Source: Saccopteryx bilineata
Lineage: Eukaryota > Chordata > Mammalia > Chiroptera > Emballonuridae
Assembly (NCBI RefSeq): GCF_036850765.1
Contig: NC_089494.1
Location: 58,545,809 to 58,609,808 of the forward strand
Length of the DNA stretch: 64,000 bases
Direction: 5' to 3'
Shown here: piece by piece, positions 1-12,262 of the stretch
How positions within the stretch are numbered: the first letter of the stretch is position 1
How the letters are laid out: each line of letters starts with the position of its first letter
Program-made: the position numbers and the translations under genes
The notes under the pieces: generated by a model
What the model saw: only the letters and a program-made list of their open reading frames with translations
Databases searched by the model: none
What the model was told of the DNA's origin: nothing

Positions 1-1295
1 GAAAGCATTGGTTCAGGACCTAACAACCCTTACTAGAGTGGTATCCTAAGGAAAAGCTCCTCACACTGGGCCCAGCTGAGGCGAGTTTCACTCTCTGTGA
101 TCAGCACCAGCACAGTGGCTCATGTGCATTGGATAGGGAGGAGCTTCACAGCCAGCCAGCCTGGGCACTGGATATTCTGTCCAGCTAGGCTAGATTCCAC
201 AGGGGGAGGAGGAGAGGCTTGGAGCATGGGTATTTAAAGTGTGGGTCCCTGTGAGTCTATTGTTGGATCTAGTCAAGGGGCTTAGCCACCTTCAGGAGGG
301 GCACAGTCAGCCCCAGGAGAGGACTCTCTCAGTCTTCTTCTCTGAGACTGGAGTCTCAACAACAGAAAGAACTTCTGCAGAGGGGACTGTCAGCCACACT
401 TGGTCTGAACCTACTACTCACCTTGTAGGAGAGAAATAAAATTTGAGTATCCAGCAGTGGCTGAGGTATTAAGCTCTGGCATAGGGGCCACATTCCCTGT
501 ACTGAGCTCCTGACCAAGAGCCTACTGAAGTAGGGGGTCCCACAAACATTGTTTTCACAACCTCAGCTGCCCTAACATACCAAGTGTGCAATCTGTAGAG
601 GGGCTGGTTGGGTGAGGCCAGTCTGAGCTCACTCTACAGTCTTTCTACAGAAGACTCTGCAGGAAGACCATGCAGCTGCAAGAGGAGGAGGAGAAGCTGA
701 AAAGTGGAACAAATCTTACAGAGCTTGGGGCTTTGATGAAGCTGCTGTCATCTCTAAGCAGGAGGAAGCTGATCCTTATACATAAGTTGGCCCCTTTCAC
801 AGTATTCAGACACAGAAAATGCAGACACAAACAGTGAAAAGTGCAGTAGCTGCTGACAGGTAGCCCACAGTGGGTTACAAACAACAGCTGACAGCAACCC
901 AAGAAGAACTAGAGCCAACACTACTAGAAGTGGGTGGCAGACAGCACCAACCTTAGACTCAACTACCTACACAAGCAACACACCCAAAGGTAGAGTCTAT
1001 CAGGCACCAGACACTGTGGAGAATAAATACGCCCACATGACAGACATTGCACAGTGTATAATACACATAATCAGAGTTGACCCTTAGAGCCAGCCAGTCT
1101 GAAGGCATAAACGTACCCATGAAAAGACCAACTGCATCTAATACTCACATACAAAAAGAGGGAAAATAGTACCCTCAAGAAGCATTCCTAGAACAAGGAA
1201 AACAAGTAGCCTGAAGGATAGTACCACCGAGCCCATCTTCTTCATAAAGACCACACAAAAATTTCAAAGACAGCACTACCTAGTACACAAACAAA
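1..1295 (+). other. L1 #1 5' UTR (partial)
   Basis: A moderately GC-rich non-coding stretch directly upstream of the L1 ORF1 start. Its position and lack of long frames fit the internal promoter/5' UTR of a LINE-1. No tandem monomers were seen here, unlike the minus-strand L1 at 14,558-22,346, so the two copies probably belong to different L1 subfamilies. Confidence 0.65.
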
Positions 1296-2128
1296 ATGAG
1301 CAGGCAGAGAAATGAGACCCAAATGAATCAACAAGAGAAATCCCCAGAAAAAGAACTGAATGAGATGGAATAACCAAAATACCAGATGCAGAGTTTAAAA
1401 CAATGATTTTTAGGATGCTCAAGAATCTTAGAGCAACAATGGATGGACATAATGAGCAAGCATCAAAAAAGACATTGAAATCATAAAAAAGATATAGCAA
1501 GCATCAAAAAGACATTGAAATCATAAAAAAGAACCAGTCAGAAATGACAAATACAATATCAGAAATGAAGATTGCACTAGAAGGAATTATTAACAGGCTG
1601 GATGAAATCAGCGATTTAGAGGACAAGATAAACGAAAGCACGGAAGCAGAGCAGCAAAAAGAAAAGAGGTTCAAAAAGTCTGAGAAAACTCTAAGAGAGC
1701 TCTGTGACAACATGAAGAGAAACAACATCTGCATCATAGGGGTTCCTGAAGGAGAAGAAAACAAACAAGGAATAGAGAACCTGTTTGAAGAAATCATAGC
1801 TGAAACTTTCCCTAAACTGATGAAGGAAAAAGTGACACAAGTTCAAGAAGCACAGAGAGTTCCATTAAAGAGGAACCCAAGGAGGCCTACAGCAAGACAC
1901 ATCATAATTAAAGTGTCAAAGTTCAGAGACAAAGAAAGAATACTAAAAGCTGCAAGAGAAAAAAAGTTAATTACCTACAGAGGAGCCCCCATAAGGATAA
2001 CATCTGACTTCTCAACAGAAACACTTGAGGCCAGAAGGGATTGGCAAGAAATATTCAAAGTGATGCAAAGCAAAAACCTACAATCAAGACTTCTTTATCC
2101 AGCAAGGCTATTGTTTAAAATTGAATGA
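1296..2128 (+). pseudogene. L1 ORF1 remnant (copy #1)
   Basis: ORF1p is the RNA-binding trimeric chaperone of LINE-1. A start codon at 1296 opens a short frame that soon stops. The main readable part (1544-2128) has the coiled-coil-like N-terminal part, then the RRM and C-terminal domain with family motifs such as NNICIIGVPEGEE, TARHIIIKVSKFRDKERIL and ITSDFSTETLEARR. A ~42-bp tandem duplication at 1455-1532 lies at the junction of the broken frames. Not a functional gene. Confidence 0.85.
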
Positions 2129-2272
2129 GAAATAAAAAGCTTCCCAGACAAAAACAAAACTCAAGGAATTCATTACAACCAAACCATGACTGCAAGAAAT
2201 GTTAAGGAGCCTGCTGTAAAAAGAGCAAAGGAAAAAATTGAGAAAAAGAGGATTGCAAATTTAAAGAATAAA

Positions 2273-5200
2273 ATGGCAATAAACAACTACATATCAATAA
2301 TAACCTTAAATGTAAATAGATTAAATGATCAATCAAAAGACATAGGTTAGCTGCATGGATAAGAAAATAGTTCCTGTACATATGCTGTCTACAAGAGACC
2401 CACCTCAGAACAAAAGATACACATAGACTAAAAGTGAAGGGATGGAAAAAAGTATCTCATGCAAATAGAAAAGAAAAAAAAACCTGGGGTAGCAATACTT
2501 ATATCTGACAAAATAGACTTTAAAACAAAGGCTATAGTAAGGTACAAAAAAAGGTCACTACATAATGATAAAGGAAGCAATCCAACAGGAGGATATAACC
2601 ATTGCAAATATCTATGTGCCTTGTATAGGAGCACCTAAATATATAAAGCAGATTTTGATGAACATAAAGGGTGAGAACAATAGCAATACTATAATAATAG
2701 GAGATTTTAATACCCCACTAACATCAATGGATAGATCCTCCAGACAGAAAATTAACAAAGAAATAGCAGCCTTAAATGACACACCAGATCAACTGGATTT
2801 AATAGATACCTTCAGAACCTTTCACCCCAAAGCAGCAGAATATACATTCTTTTCAAGTGGTCATGGTATATTCTCTAGTATAGACCACATATTAGGACAC
2901 AAAACAAGTCTCAATAAATTTAGGAAGATTGAAATCATATCAAGCATCTTCTCTAATCACAATGGCATGAAACTAGAAATCAACTACAATAGAAAAACTG
3001 AGCCCTGGCCGGTTAGCTCAGTGGTAGAGCGTCAGCCTGGCATGCACAAGTCCCAGGTTCAATTCCTTACCAGGGCACACAGGAGAAGCACCCATCTGCT
3101 TCTCCATCCCTTCCCCTCTCCTTCCTCTCTCTCTCTCTCTTCCCTTCCTGCAGCCAAGGCTCCATTGGAGCAAAGTTGGCCTGGGCACTGAGGATGGCTC
3201 CATGGCCTCTGCCTCAGGTGCAAGAATGGCTCTGTTTGCAACAGAGCAATGCCCCAGATGGGCAGAGCATTGCCCCCTGGTGGGCATGCCGGGTGGATCC
3301 TGGTCGGGCCCATGCGGAGTCTGTCTGACTGCCTCCCCATTTCCAACCTCAGAAAAATACAAAAAAAAAAAAGGAAAAAAAAATTTTTTTAAAGAAAAAC
3401 TGAAACACATTCAAATACTTGGAGTCTAAATAGCATGTTATTAAATAATGAATGGGTTAACACGAGATCAAGGAAGAAATAAAAAATTTCCTTGAAACAA
3501 ATGAAAATAAACATACAACAACTCAAAATATATGGGACACAGCAAAAGCAGTCCTGAGAGGGAAGTTTATAGCATTAAAGGCATACCTAAAGAAGCAAGA
3601 AGAAGCTCAAATAAACAACATAACCCTGCATCTAAAAGAACTAGAAAAAGAACAGCAAGTAAAACCCAGAGGAAGTAGACGTAAGGAAATAATAAAGATC
3701 AGAGCAGAAATAAGTGACATAGAGGCTAAAAAAAAAAATACAGAAGATCAATGAAATTAAGAGCCGGTTCTTTGAAAAGGTAAACAAGATTGATGAACCT
3801 TTAACCAGATTCATCAAGAAAAAAGAAAGAGGACTCAAATAAATAAAATTAGAAATGGAAGTGGAGAAGTAACAACTGACACCACAGAAATACAAAGTAT
3901 TGTAAGAAAATACTATGAAGATCTGTATATGACAAAAAATTGGACAACTTAGATGAAATGGATAAATTCCTAGAAACATATAATCTTCCAAAACTCAATC
4001 TGGAAGAATCAGAAAGCCTAAACAAAACTGATTACAACAAATGAAATCAAAACAATTATCAAAAAACTCCCAGCAAACAAAAGTCTTAGACCAGATGGCT
4101 TCACAGGCAAATTTTACCAAATAATCAAAGAAGAACCAACACTCATCCTTCTCAAGCTATTTCAAAAAATCCAAGAGGAAAGACTTCCAAGCTCCTTTTA
4201 TGAGGTATGCATAATCCTCATTCCAAAACCAGGTAAAGACACTATAAAGAAAGAAAACTATAGGCCAATATCTTTGATGAACTTAGATGCTAAAATTCTC
4301 AACAAAATATTAGCAAACCGGATCCAGCAATACATGAAAAAAATGGTAAATCATGATCAAGTGGGATTTATTCTGAGGAGGCAAAACTGGTACAATGTTT
4401 GCAAATCAATCAATGTGATTTATCACATAAATAAAAGGAAAAAGAAAAATCACATGATAATATCAATAGAGGTAGAAAAAACATTTGATAAAATCCAGCA
4501 CCCATTTATGATCAAAACTCTCAGCAAAGTGGGGATACAGGGAATATACATAAACATAATAAAGGTCATCTATGACAAACCCACAGCCAACATCATACTC
4601 AATGGGTAAAAATTAAAAGCAATCCCCTTAAGATCAGAAACAAGGCAGGGGTGTCCACTTTTACCACTCTTATTCAACATAGTTCTGGAAGTCCTAGCCA
4701 CTAAATCAGACAAGAAGAAGAAATAAAAGGCATCCAAATTGGAAAAGAATAACTAAAACTATCATTATTTGCTGATGACATAATACTGTAAACAGAAAAC
4801 CCTCAGTCAAAAAAAACTACTAGACCTGATAAATGAATTCAGCAAGGGGCAGGATATAAAATTAATATTCAGAAATCAGTGGCATTTTTATACACCAACA
4901 ATAAACTGTCCGAAAGAGAAATTAAGGAAACAATTCCCTTCACTATTGCAACAAAAAATAAATAAAGTATCTAGGAGTAAATTTAACCAAGGAGATAAAG
5001 AACTTGTACTTGAAAAACTATAAAACATTGATAAAAGAAATCAAGGAAAATACACACAAGTAGAAACATATACCATGTTCATGGATAGGAAGAATAAACA
5101 TCATTAAAATGTCTATATTACCCAAAGCAACCTATAAATTCAATGCAATTCCTATTAAAATACCAATGGTATCCTTCAAAGATATAGAACAAATATTCCA

Positions 5201-6472
5201 AAAATTTATATGGGACCAAAAAAGAACACAAATAGCCTCAACAATCTTGAAAAAGAAGGATAAAGTGGGAGGTATCACACTTCCTGATATCAAGTTATAC
5301 TACAAGGCCATTGTACTCAAAACAGCTTGGTACTGGCATAAGAACAGGCATATAGATCAATGAAACAGAACAGAGAACCCAGAAATAAACCCACGCCTTT
5401 ATGGTCAATTGATATTTGACAAAGGAGGTAAGAGTATACAATGGAGTAAAGATAGTCTCCTTAATAAATAGTGTTGGGAAAATTGAACAGGTACATGCAA
5501 AAAAATAAAACTAGACCATCAACTTACACCATTCACAAAAATAAACTCAAAATGAATAAAAGACTTAAACGTAAGTAGTGAAACAATAAACATCTTGGAA
5601 GAAAACATAGGCAGTAAACTCTCAGATATCTCTTGTAGCAATATTTTTGCCAATTTATCTCCATGGGCAAGTGAATTAAAGAACAAGATGAACAAATGGG
5701 ACTATATCAAAATAAAAAGTTTTTGCACAGCAAAGGACACCATGAACAAAATAAAAAGACAACCCACACAATGGAAGAACATATTCACTAATATGTCTGA
5801 TAAGAGATAATAACCAAAATTTATAAAGAACTTCTAAAACTCAACATCAGGAAGGTAAACAATCCAATAAAAATATGGAAAAAAGAAATGAATAGACACT
5901 TCTCCAAAGAGGACATACAAATGGTCAATAGGCATATGAAAAAATATTCAACGTCACTAATCATCAGAGAAATGCAAATTAAAACCACAATGAGATACCA
6001 CCTCACACCTGTCAGAATGGCTCTCATTAACAAAACAACACACAATAAGGGCTGGCCAGGGTGTGGAGAAAAGGGAAGCCTTCTGCATTGCTGATGGGAA
6101 TGCAGACTTGTGCAGCCAGTGTGGAGAACTGTATGGGATTTCCTCAAAAAATTAAAAATGGAACTGCCTTTTGACACAGCTATCCTAATTTTAGGAATAT
6201 ATCCTAAGAATACCAAATCACTGATTCAAAAGAAGATATGCACTGCCATGTTTACTGCAGCATTGTTTACAATAGTCAAGATCTGGAAGCCCAAGTTTCT
6301 GTCAATGGACCAGTGGATTAAAAAGCTGTGGTATATATACACAATGGGATACTACCTGGCTGTGGAAAAAAGGAAATCTTACCTTTTGTGATAGCATGGA
6401 TTGACCTGGAGATTATTATATTAAGTGAAATAAGCCAGGCAGAGAAAGAAAAATATCATATGATCTCAAATA
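2273..6472 (+). pseudogene. L1 ORF2 remnant (endonuclease/reverse transcriptase, copy #1)
   Basis: ORF2p carries an APE-type endonuclease and a reverse transcriptase. It starts at ATG 2273 and is split by many stops. Endonuclease parts are visible at 2565-2990 (IIIGDFNTPL, SSIDHILGHK). Reverse-transcriptase parts are at about 4250-4800 (NYRPISLMN, a degenerate DAEKAFD where the alanine codon has been lost, FADD-like region near 4770). The C-terminal part runs to about 6472. A SINE is inserted at 3002-3392. Clearly non-functional. Confidence 0.85.
3002..3392 (+). mobile_element. Rhin-type tRNA-derived SINE
   Basis: The tRNA-like head (GCCCTGGCCGGTTAGC) has an A box near GGTTAGCTCAGTGG and a B box near GGTTCAATTCC. 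It is followed by the CT-rich middle, the family-specific body and an A-rich tail. It is flanked by 11-bp target-site duplications AGAAAAACTGA at 2991-3001 and 3393-3403, which place the insertion in the L1 ORF2 of copy #1. Confidence 0.92.
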
Positions 6473-7068
6473 CAGTGTGTCCGTAAAGTCATGGTGCACT
6501 TTTGACCGGTCACAAGAAAGCAACAAAAGACGATAGAAATGTGAAATCTGCACCAAATAAAAGGAAAACCCTCCCAGTTTCTGGAGAATGATGTGGCAGC
6601 ATGTGTGCATGTGCAGATGATGACGCAACACCATGTATACAGTGGAGCAGCCCACGGCCATGCCAGTCGAGATGTGGACGGTACAGAGGAAAGTTCAGTG
6701 TGTTCTGTGGCTCGCTAAATTCGAATCCGTGACCAAAGTGCAACATGAATATCGGTGCATTTATAACGGAGCACCACCACATAGGAATAACATTACTCAG
6801 TGGGATAAGCAGTTGAAGGAAACCAGCAGTTTGGTGGAGAAACCCCATTCTAGTAGGCCATCAGTCAGTGACGAGTCTGTAGAGGCTATATGGGATAGCT
6901 ACCTAAGGAGCCCTAAAAATCTGTGCGTGAGCCCAAACCGAACTGCACTGAATAGATATGAAATTGGGAGAGTTTTCTTTTTATTTCGTGCAGATTTCAC
7001 ATTTCTATCGTCTTTTGTTGCTTTCCTGTGACTGGTCAAAAGTGCACCATGACTTTACAGACACACTA
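6473..7068 (+). mobile_element. Mariner-type DNA transposon, internally deleted, with truncated transposase frame
   Basis: The ends are long inverted repeats of about 105 bp (6473-6578 against 6963-7068, roughly ten mismatches by eye), starting CAGTGTGTCCGTAAAG on the left. TA dinucleotides flank both ends (6471-6472, 7069-7070), the normal mariner/Tc1 target duplication. Between the repeats a plus-strand frame starting about 6671 encodes ~100 residues resembling the N-terminal helix-turn-helix DNA-binding part of mariner transposases (QRKVQCVLWLAKFESVTKVQ, then a GRP-like PHSSRPSVSDESVEAIW). The catalytic DDE/D domain is missing. It inserted in the 3' region of L1 #1. Confidence 0.85.
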
Positions 7069-7411
7069 TATACGTGGAATCTAATGAACAAAGTGAACTG
7101 AGGGATGGAATAGAGGCTGAGATGAGGTCACAGGGACCAGAGGCACAGTCAGAAGGAAGGAGATGAGGGGATGGGATCAAAGAAGGTAAAGGGATAGTGA
7201 AACTATATACACATAACACAGAGATATAGATAACAGGACAGCAAATCCTAGAGGGAAGGGGGGAGAAAGGGGAGAGGAGGGTAAAGGGGTATAAAAAGGG
7301 ATACAGGGGTGGGGGCTGAAGGAGTTATATTCAGTGGGACACTTGAATCCATGTAAACACAATAAATTAAAAATTAATAAATATTTAAAAAAATAAAAAG
7401 TTAAAAAAAAA

Positions 7412-9594
7412 AAGACACCTAGATCAACAGAACAGAAAAGAGAGCCCAAAAATAAATCCACATCTATATGGCCAATCTATCTATGACAAAGGAGGCAAGA
7501 ATGTACAGTGGAGTAAAGACAATTTCTTCTATAAATGGTGCTGGGAAAATTGGACAGATACATATAAAAATGAAACTAGACCACCTTTTTACACCATATA
7601 CAAGAAAAAGCTTAAAATGGATTAAAAACTTAAATGTAAGATGAAACCATAAAACTCCTAGAATAAACATAGGCAGTAAACTCTCTGATATTATTCTACT
7701 AAGATAATAATGTTTTTTGGATATATCTCCTCAAGCATGGGAAACAAAAGAAAAAAAACAAACAAATGGGATTATATCAAACTAAAAAGTTTCTTCACAC
7801 CAAAGGAAACAATCAATAAAATTAAAAGACAACCTAAACCATTACCAGCTAGAAACAGAGGTCACTGGGACTTGGACATGAGCTGCAAAGTATAGAATGG
7901 TGACAACAATTCCAGTGCCATGCGGACTTTTCCTGGATGTGGACTTTTCCTGGACTCCTGCTCCCTGTGACAGATCCTAACAGACTGAACTGTGGTTGGG
8001 TTGCATTTTTCAGGGATTTGACATGGTGATGGGGCCAACTTGGACTTGGTGAACATGTTAAGGACACTACTCTTTTATGGATTCTTGCTGTATGGGCCAA
8101 GAGTTTGCTTAAAGGCTTTTAATCACTGTAAAAAAAAATAGAAGGCGGATAAAGAAGATGGGGCACATATACACCATGGTATACTAGTCAGCTAGAAGAA
8201 ATGATGACATCGGATCACCTACAGCAGATTGTGAAATCTTGATAACATTATGCAGAGTGAAATAAGCGAATCAGAAAAAAACAAGAACTGCAGGATTCCA
8301 TACATTGGTGAGACATAAAAGTGAGACTAAGAGACATGGACAGGAGTGTAGTGGTTACGGGGGGTGGGGGGAGGGACCGAGGGAGGGGGGGAGGGGGAGA
8401 GGTACAAAGAAAACTGGATAGAGGGTGACGGAGGACGATCTCTCTTTGGGTGATGGGTATGCAACAGAACTAAATGACAAAATAACCTGGAAATGTTTTC
8501 TTTGAATATATGTACCCTGATTTATTGATGTCACCCCATTTAAATAAAAATTTATTTATTAAAAAAAAAGACAACCTAAAGAATGGAAGAAGATATTTGC
8601 CAATGAAACATCTAATAAGGGGTCAATATCCAAAATACATAATGGACTCATACAACTTAACACCAAAAGAAAAACCACAGTCCAATTAAAAAATGGACAG
8701 AAAACCTAAATAGACATTGCTCCAAAGAGGACATGCAGATGGCCAGTAGACACATGAAAAGATGCTCAACATCGCTAATCATCAGAAAAATGCAAATTAA
8801 AACCACAGGGAGATATCACCTCACACCTGTCAGAATGGCTATGACAGGCAAAAGTCTTGGCAAAAGTGTGGTTTGGAGAAAAGGGCACCCTCATGCACTG
8901 TTGGTGGGATTGCAAATTGGTGCAGCCACTATGGAAAATAGTATGGAGGTTCCTCAAAAAATTAAAAATAGGACTATCTTATGACCCAGCAATAGCACTT
9001 TTGGGTATTTATCCAAAACACTAATTCAAAAGAATATATGCATCTCTAAGTTTATTGTAGCATTATTTATAATAACTAAGTGTCCATCAATAGATGATTG
9101 AATAAAGAAGTAGTACATATAAGCAATGGAATATTAACAGGCCATAAAAAGGAATTAAATCTTACCATTTGCTAAAACATGGATGAACCTAGAGGGTATT
9201 AAAGCAGAGCAAGAAAAATACCATGATTGAACTTATATGTGGAATCTAAAGAACAAAATAAACCAACAAAGCAGAAACAGGCTCATAGATATAGAGAACA
9301 AACTGGTTGCTAAATGGAAAGGGAGTTGGGGGACTGGGTGAAAAAGGTGAAGGGATTTACGATGTACAAATTACAGTTGCAAAATAGTCATGGGGATGTA
9401 AAGTACAGCATAGGAAATAGAGTCAATAATAGTGTAATAACTATGTTTGTTGCCAGTTGGGTACTAGACTTATCAGAGGGATTACTTCATAAATTATATA
9501 AATATCCAACAACTATACTGTATACCTGAGATTAATATAATATTGAATTTCAACTATAATTATTTTTTTAATTTAATTAAAATAAAAAACTGTT
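7412..9594 (+). mobile_element. L1 copy #2, 3' part (ORF2 C-terminus and 3' UTR)
   Basis: The sequence resumes in mid-ORF2 (TGGGATTATATCAAACTAAA at about 7767) and runs through the ORF2 C-terminal region (8580-9240, broken) to a 3' UTR and A-rich end at about 9590. L1 #1 ends at its left edge, so the 5' part of this older copy presumably lies left of the window. It is interrupted by a chimeric retro-insert at 7839-8565. Confidence 0.75.
7839..8565 (+). mobile_element. Chimeric retro-insertion: unknown 5' segment fused to an L1 3' end
   Basis: Perfect 15-bp direct repeats AAAAGACAACCTAAA (7824-7838 and 8566-8580) bound the insert. The right part (about 8140-8565) is an ordinary L1 ORF2-end/3' UTR with a G-rich tract and A-rich tail. 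The left ~290 bp (7839-8128) do not look like L1 and end in a short A9 run at the junction. This is what template switching during L1 reverse transcription onto another RNA would give. The identity of the 5' segment is not recognised. Confidence 0.6.
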
Positions 9595-9802
9595 GAAAAC
9601 CCACAAAAACTAAATGAAGCAAATGGTTATCCATTTAGAAAATAAACAGAATATCTACATCACATCAACTCCAGAAAGATTAAAATTTTTAATGCAGAAA
9701 CAAAACTTTAAAATATATATGTGAATATATCTAAATATGGACTAAAAAATGTTTTTAAATTAAGACATAACAAACACTTACTATAAAAGAAAAGATGAAT
9801 AA
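9595..9802 (+). repeat. Old L1 segment, left copy of a ~205-bp direct duplication
   Basis: This segment is similar in the same orientation to the joined right copy at 14,427-14,544 plus 22,360-22,470. The shared stretch includes AATGCAGAAACAAAACTTTA (left copy) and its counterpart after 22,360. Together they flank the L1 at 9803-14,380. Either a very long flanking duplication or two related old L1 copies would explain it. Confidence 0.6.
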
Positions 9803-10071
9803 ATATGACAAACACCTGGCTAGACTCACTAAGAAAAAGATAAAACAGTCACATGAACAAAATCAGAAATGAAAGAAAACTTATTGCAGATATCACAGAT
9901 ATACAAAGGATTATATTAGGATACTATGAAAGACAATATGTCACCAAATTAAATAACCTAGAAGAAATGGATAAGTTCTTAGAGATATATAACCTTCCTA
10001 GACTGAATCATGAAGAATTGGAAATCTAAAAACTGAGGAAATTAAAAACAACCATCAAAAACCTTCCCCCC

Positions 10072-10353
10072 ACATAAAAGTGAAACTAAGAGATATTGAA
10101 AAGAGTGTGGTGGTTAGGGGGGGGGGAGGGAAAGGGAAAGGGGGAGGAGCACAAAGAAAACTAGATAGAAGGTGACAGAGGACAATCTGACTTTGGGTAA
10201 TGGGTATGCAACATAATTGAACGACAAGATAACCTGGACTTGTTATCTTTGAATATATGTATACTGATTTATTGATGTCTCCCCATTAAAAAAATAAAAT
10301 TATAAAAAAATAATAACCCATTCTGAGAAAATAGTATGATATAAAAAAATAAA
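10072..10353 (+). mobile_element. Short 5'-truncated L1 3' end with possible 3' transduction
   Basis: Flanked by 15-bp repeats AAAAACCTTCCCCCC (10,057-10,071 and 10,354-10,368). It contains only the L1 3' UTR with its G-rich tract (about 10,118-10,156). After a first A-rich run (about 10,285-10,310) there are about 35 bases of non-L1 sequence and then a second A-rich run. That order is typical of a 3' transduction. Confidence 0.75.
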
Positions 10354-11308
10354 AAAAACCTTCCCCCCAAAATTAAAAACAGTGAGGAAATTGAAACAAC
10401 CATTAAAAGCCTCTTCAAAAATAAAAGTCCAGGACCAGGTGAATTCTACCAAACATTCAAAGAAGATTTGATAGCTACCCTTCTCAAAATTTTCCAAAAA
10501 TTGAAGAAGCAATACTTCCTAATACATTTTATGAGCTCAGCATAACCCTGATACCAAAACCTAGCAAGTATAACACAAAAAACAAAAAATACAGACAAAT
10601 CTGATGAATACAAATGCAAAAATCCTGAACAAAATACTAGCAAATCAGATACAACAATACATTTTAAAAATTATACATCATAATCAAGTGGGGTTCATTC
10701 CAGAATCATAAGGATGATTCAACATATATAAATGGATGAATGTTATAAACCACATTAACAAAGCAAAGGTTAAATATAATATGATCTTACTAATAGATGC
10801 AGAAAAAGCATTTGATAAAATACAATATTCATTTATGATTAAAACACTCAATAAAATGGGTGTAGAAGGAAAGTACCACAACATAAAAAAGCCATATATG
10901 ACAAACCCCAGCTAATATTATACTCAATAGTGAAAAACTGAAAGCTTTTCCTCTAAAATCAGGAACAAGACAAGGATGCCCACTCTTTCCACTCTTATCC
11001 AACATACTTCTGGAAGTCCCAACCAGAGCAATTAGGCAACAGAAAGAAATAAAAGTCATCTAAATTGTGAAGAAAGAAGTAAAAGTGTCACTCTTTACAA
11101 TGACATGATTCTGCATATACAAACCCTAAAGACCACCAAAAAATGATTAGAAACAATAAACAAATACAGTAAAAGTAGCAGGATATAAAATCAATGTACA
11201 AAACCCACTGCTTCCCTATATACTAAAAATAGAACTTTAGAAAAAGAAGTGAAAAAAAACCAATTCCTTTTGCAATAGCAACAAAAAGAATAAAATACCT
11301 AGAAATAA

Positions 11309-11738
11309 GCTTTTTTTTTTTTTGGCAAGAGAGACACAGAGAGAGGGACAGACAGACACTTCTCAGAGATGAGAAGTATCAATTCTTTGTTGCAGCAACT
11401 TAGTCCTTCATTGATTGCTTTCTCGTCTGTGCCTTGACTGGGGGGAGGGGGGAGGGGTTCCAGTTGAGCCAGTGATCCCTTGCTCAAACCAGCAACCTTG
11501 GGCTCAAGCCAGCAACCCTGGGCTTCAAGCCAGTGAGCCCATGTTCAAGCCAGCGACCTTGGGCTTAAGCCAGCAACCTTAGGCTTCAAGCCAACAACCA
11601 GCAACCATGGGGTCATGTCTATGATCCTGCGCTCAAGCCGGTGAGTCTGCACTCAAGCCAGAGACCCTGGGGTTTTGAACCTAGGTCTTCTGTGTCCCGG
11701 GCGAATACTGTATCCACTGTGCCACCGCCTGATCAGGC
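11309..11738 (-). mobile_element. Long bat SINE with GCTTGAGC-type internal repeats
   Basis: The poly-T at the left is the reversed A tail, and the tRNA-like head ends at 11,738 (GGCGGTGGCACAGTGGATA on the reverse strand). The body holds many repeats of a ~20-bp CTGGCTTGAGCCCAAGGTCG-like unit. Approximate target repeats CCTAGAAATAA (11,298-11,308) and CCTAGGCATAA (11,739-11,749) bound it within L1 ORF2. Confidence 0.85.
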
Positions 11739-11919
11739 CCTAGGCATAAACTTAACAAAGGATGCAAAAACTACAAAATATTATTAAAAGAGATTGAAAA
11801 AAAGACAAAATAAAATGCAAAGATATTCTGCATTTATGGAGTGGAAGGATCAACATAATTAAAATGGCCATATTACCCAAAGCAATATACAGATTTAATA
11901 CAATCCCCATCAAAATCCC

Positions 11920-12262
11920 GTCCCTGGCTGGTTGGCTCAGTGGTAGAGCGTCAGCCTGGCGTGCAGGAGTCCCGGGTTCGATTCCCGGCCAGGGCACACA
12001 GAAGAAGTGCCCATCTGCTTCTCCACCCCTCCCCCTCTCCCTCCTCTCTGTCTCTCTCTTCCCCTCCTGCAGCCAAGGCTCCATTGGAGCAAAGTTGGCC
12101 CGGACGCTGAGGATGGCTCTATGGCCTCTGCCTTAGCGCTAGAATGGCTCTGGATGCAACAGAGCAGCACCCTAAATGGGCAGAGCATCGCCCCCTGGTG
12201 GGCACATGTGGGAGTCTGTCTGACTGCCTCCCCGTTTCCAACTTCAGAAAAATATAAAAAAA
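11920..12262 (+). mobile_element. Rhin-type SINE
   Basis: A nearly consensus head (CCCTGGCTGGTTGGCTCAG with intact A and B boxes), CT-rich middle, body and A-rich tail. The repeated AAAATCCC at 11,912-11,919 and about 12,263-12,270 fits a short target-site duplication in L1 #3. Confidence 0.9.

Larger units (their letters stand above)
1..7411 (+). mobile_element. L1 LINE copy #1 (full-length type, degenerate), partial at window start
   Basis: The order 5' UTR, ORF1, ORF2, 3' UTR and A-rich tail shows a LINE-1 on the plus strand. The window opens inside the 5' UTR (1-1295), so the true start lies outside. ORF1 and ORF2 are broken by many stops and frameshifts. A SINE (3002-3392) and a mariner-type element (6473-7068) are inserted in it. 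The tail is at about 7385-7411. Immediately after it, sequence of another L1 begins in mid-ORF2, so this copy landed inside an older L1. Confidence 0.9.

Noticed and set aside
3003..3070. tRNA-like sequence with A and B boxes
   Set aside because: It is the head of a SINE followed by SINE body and A tail within target repeats, not a tRNA gene. The same holds for all other SINE heads here.
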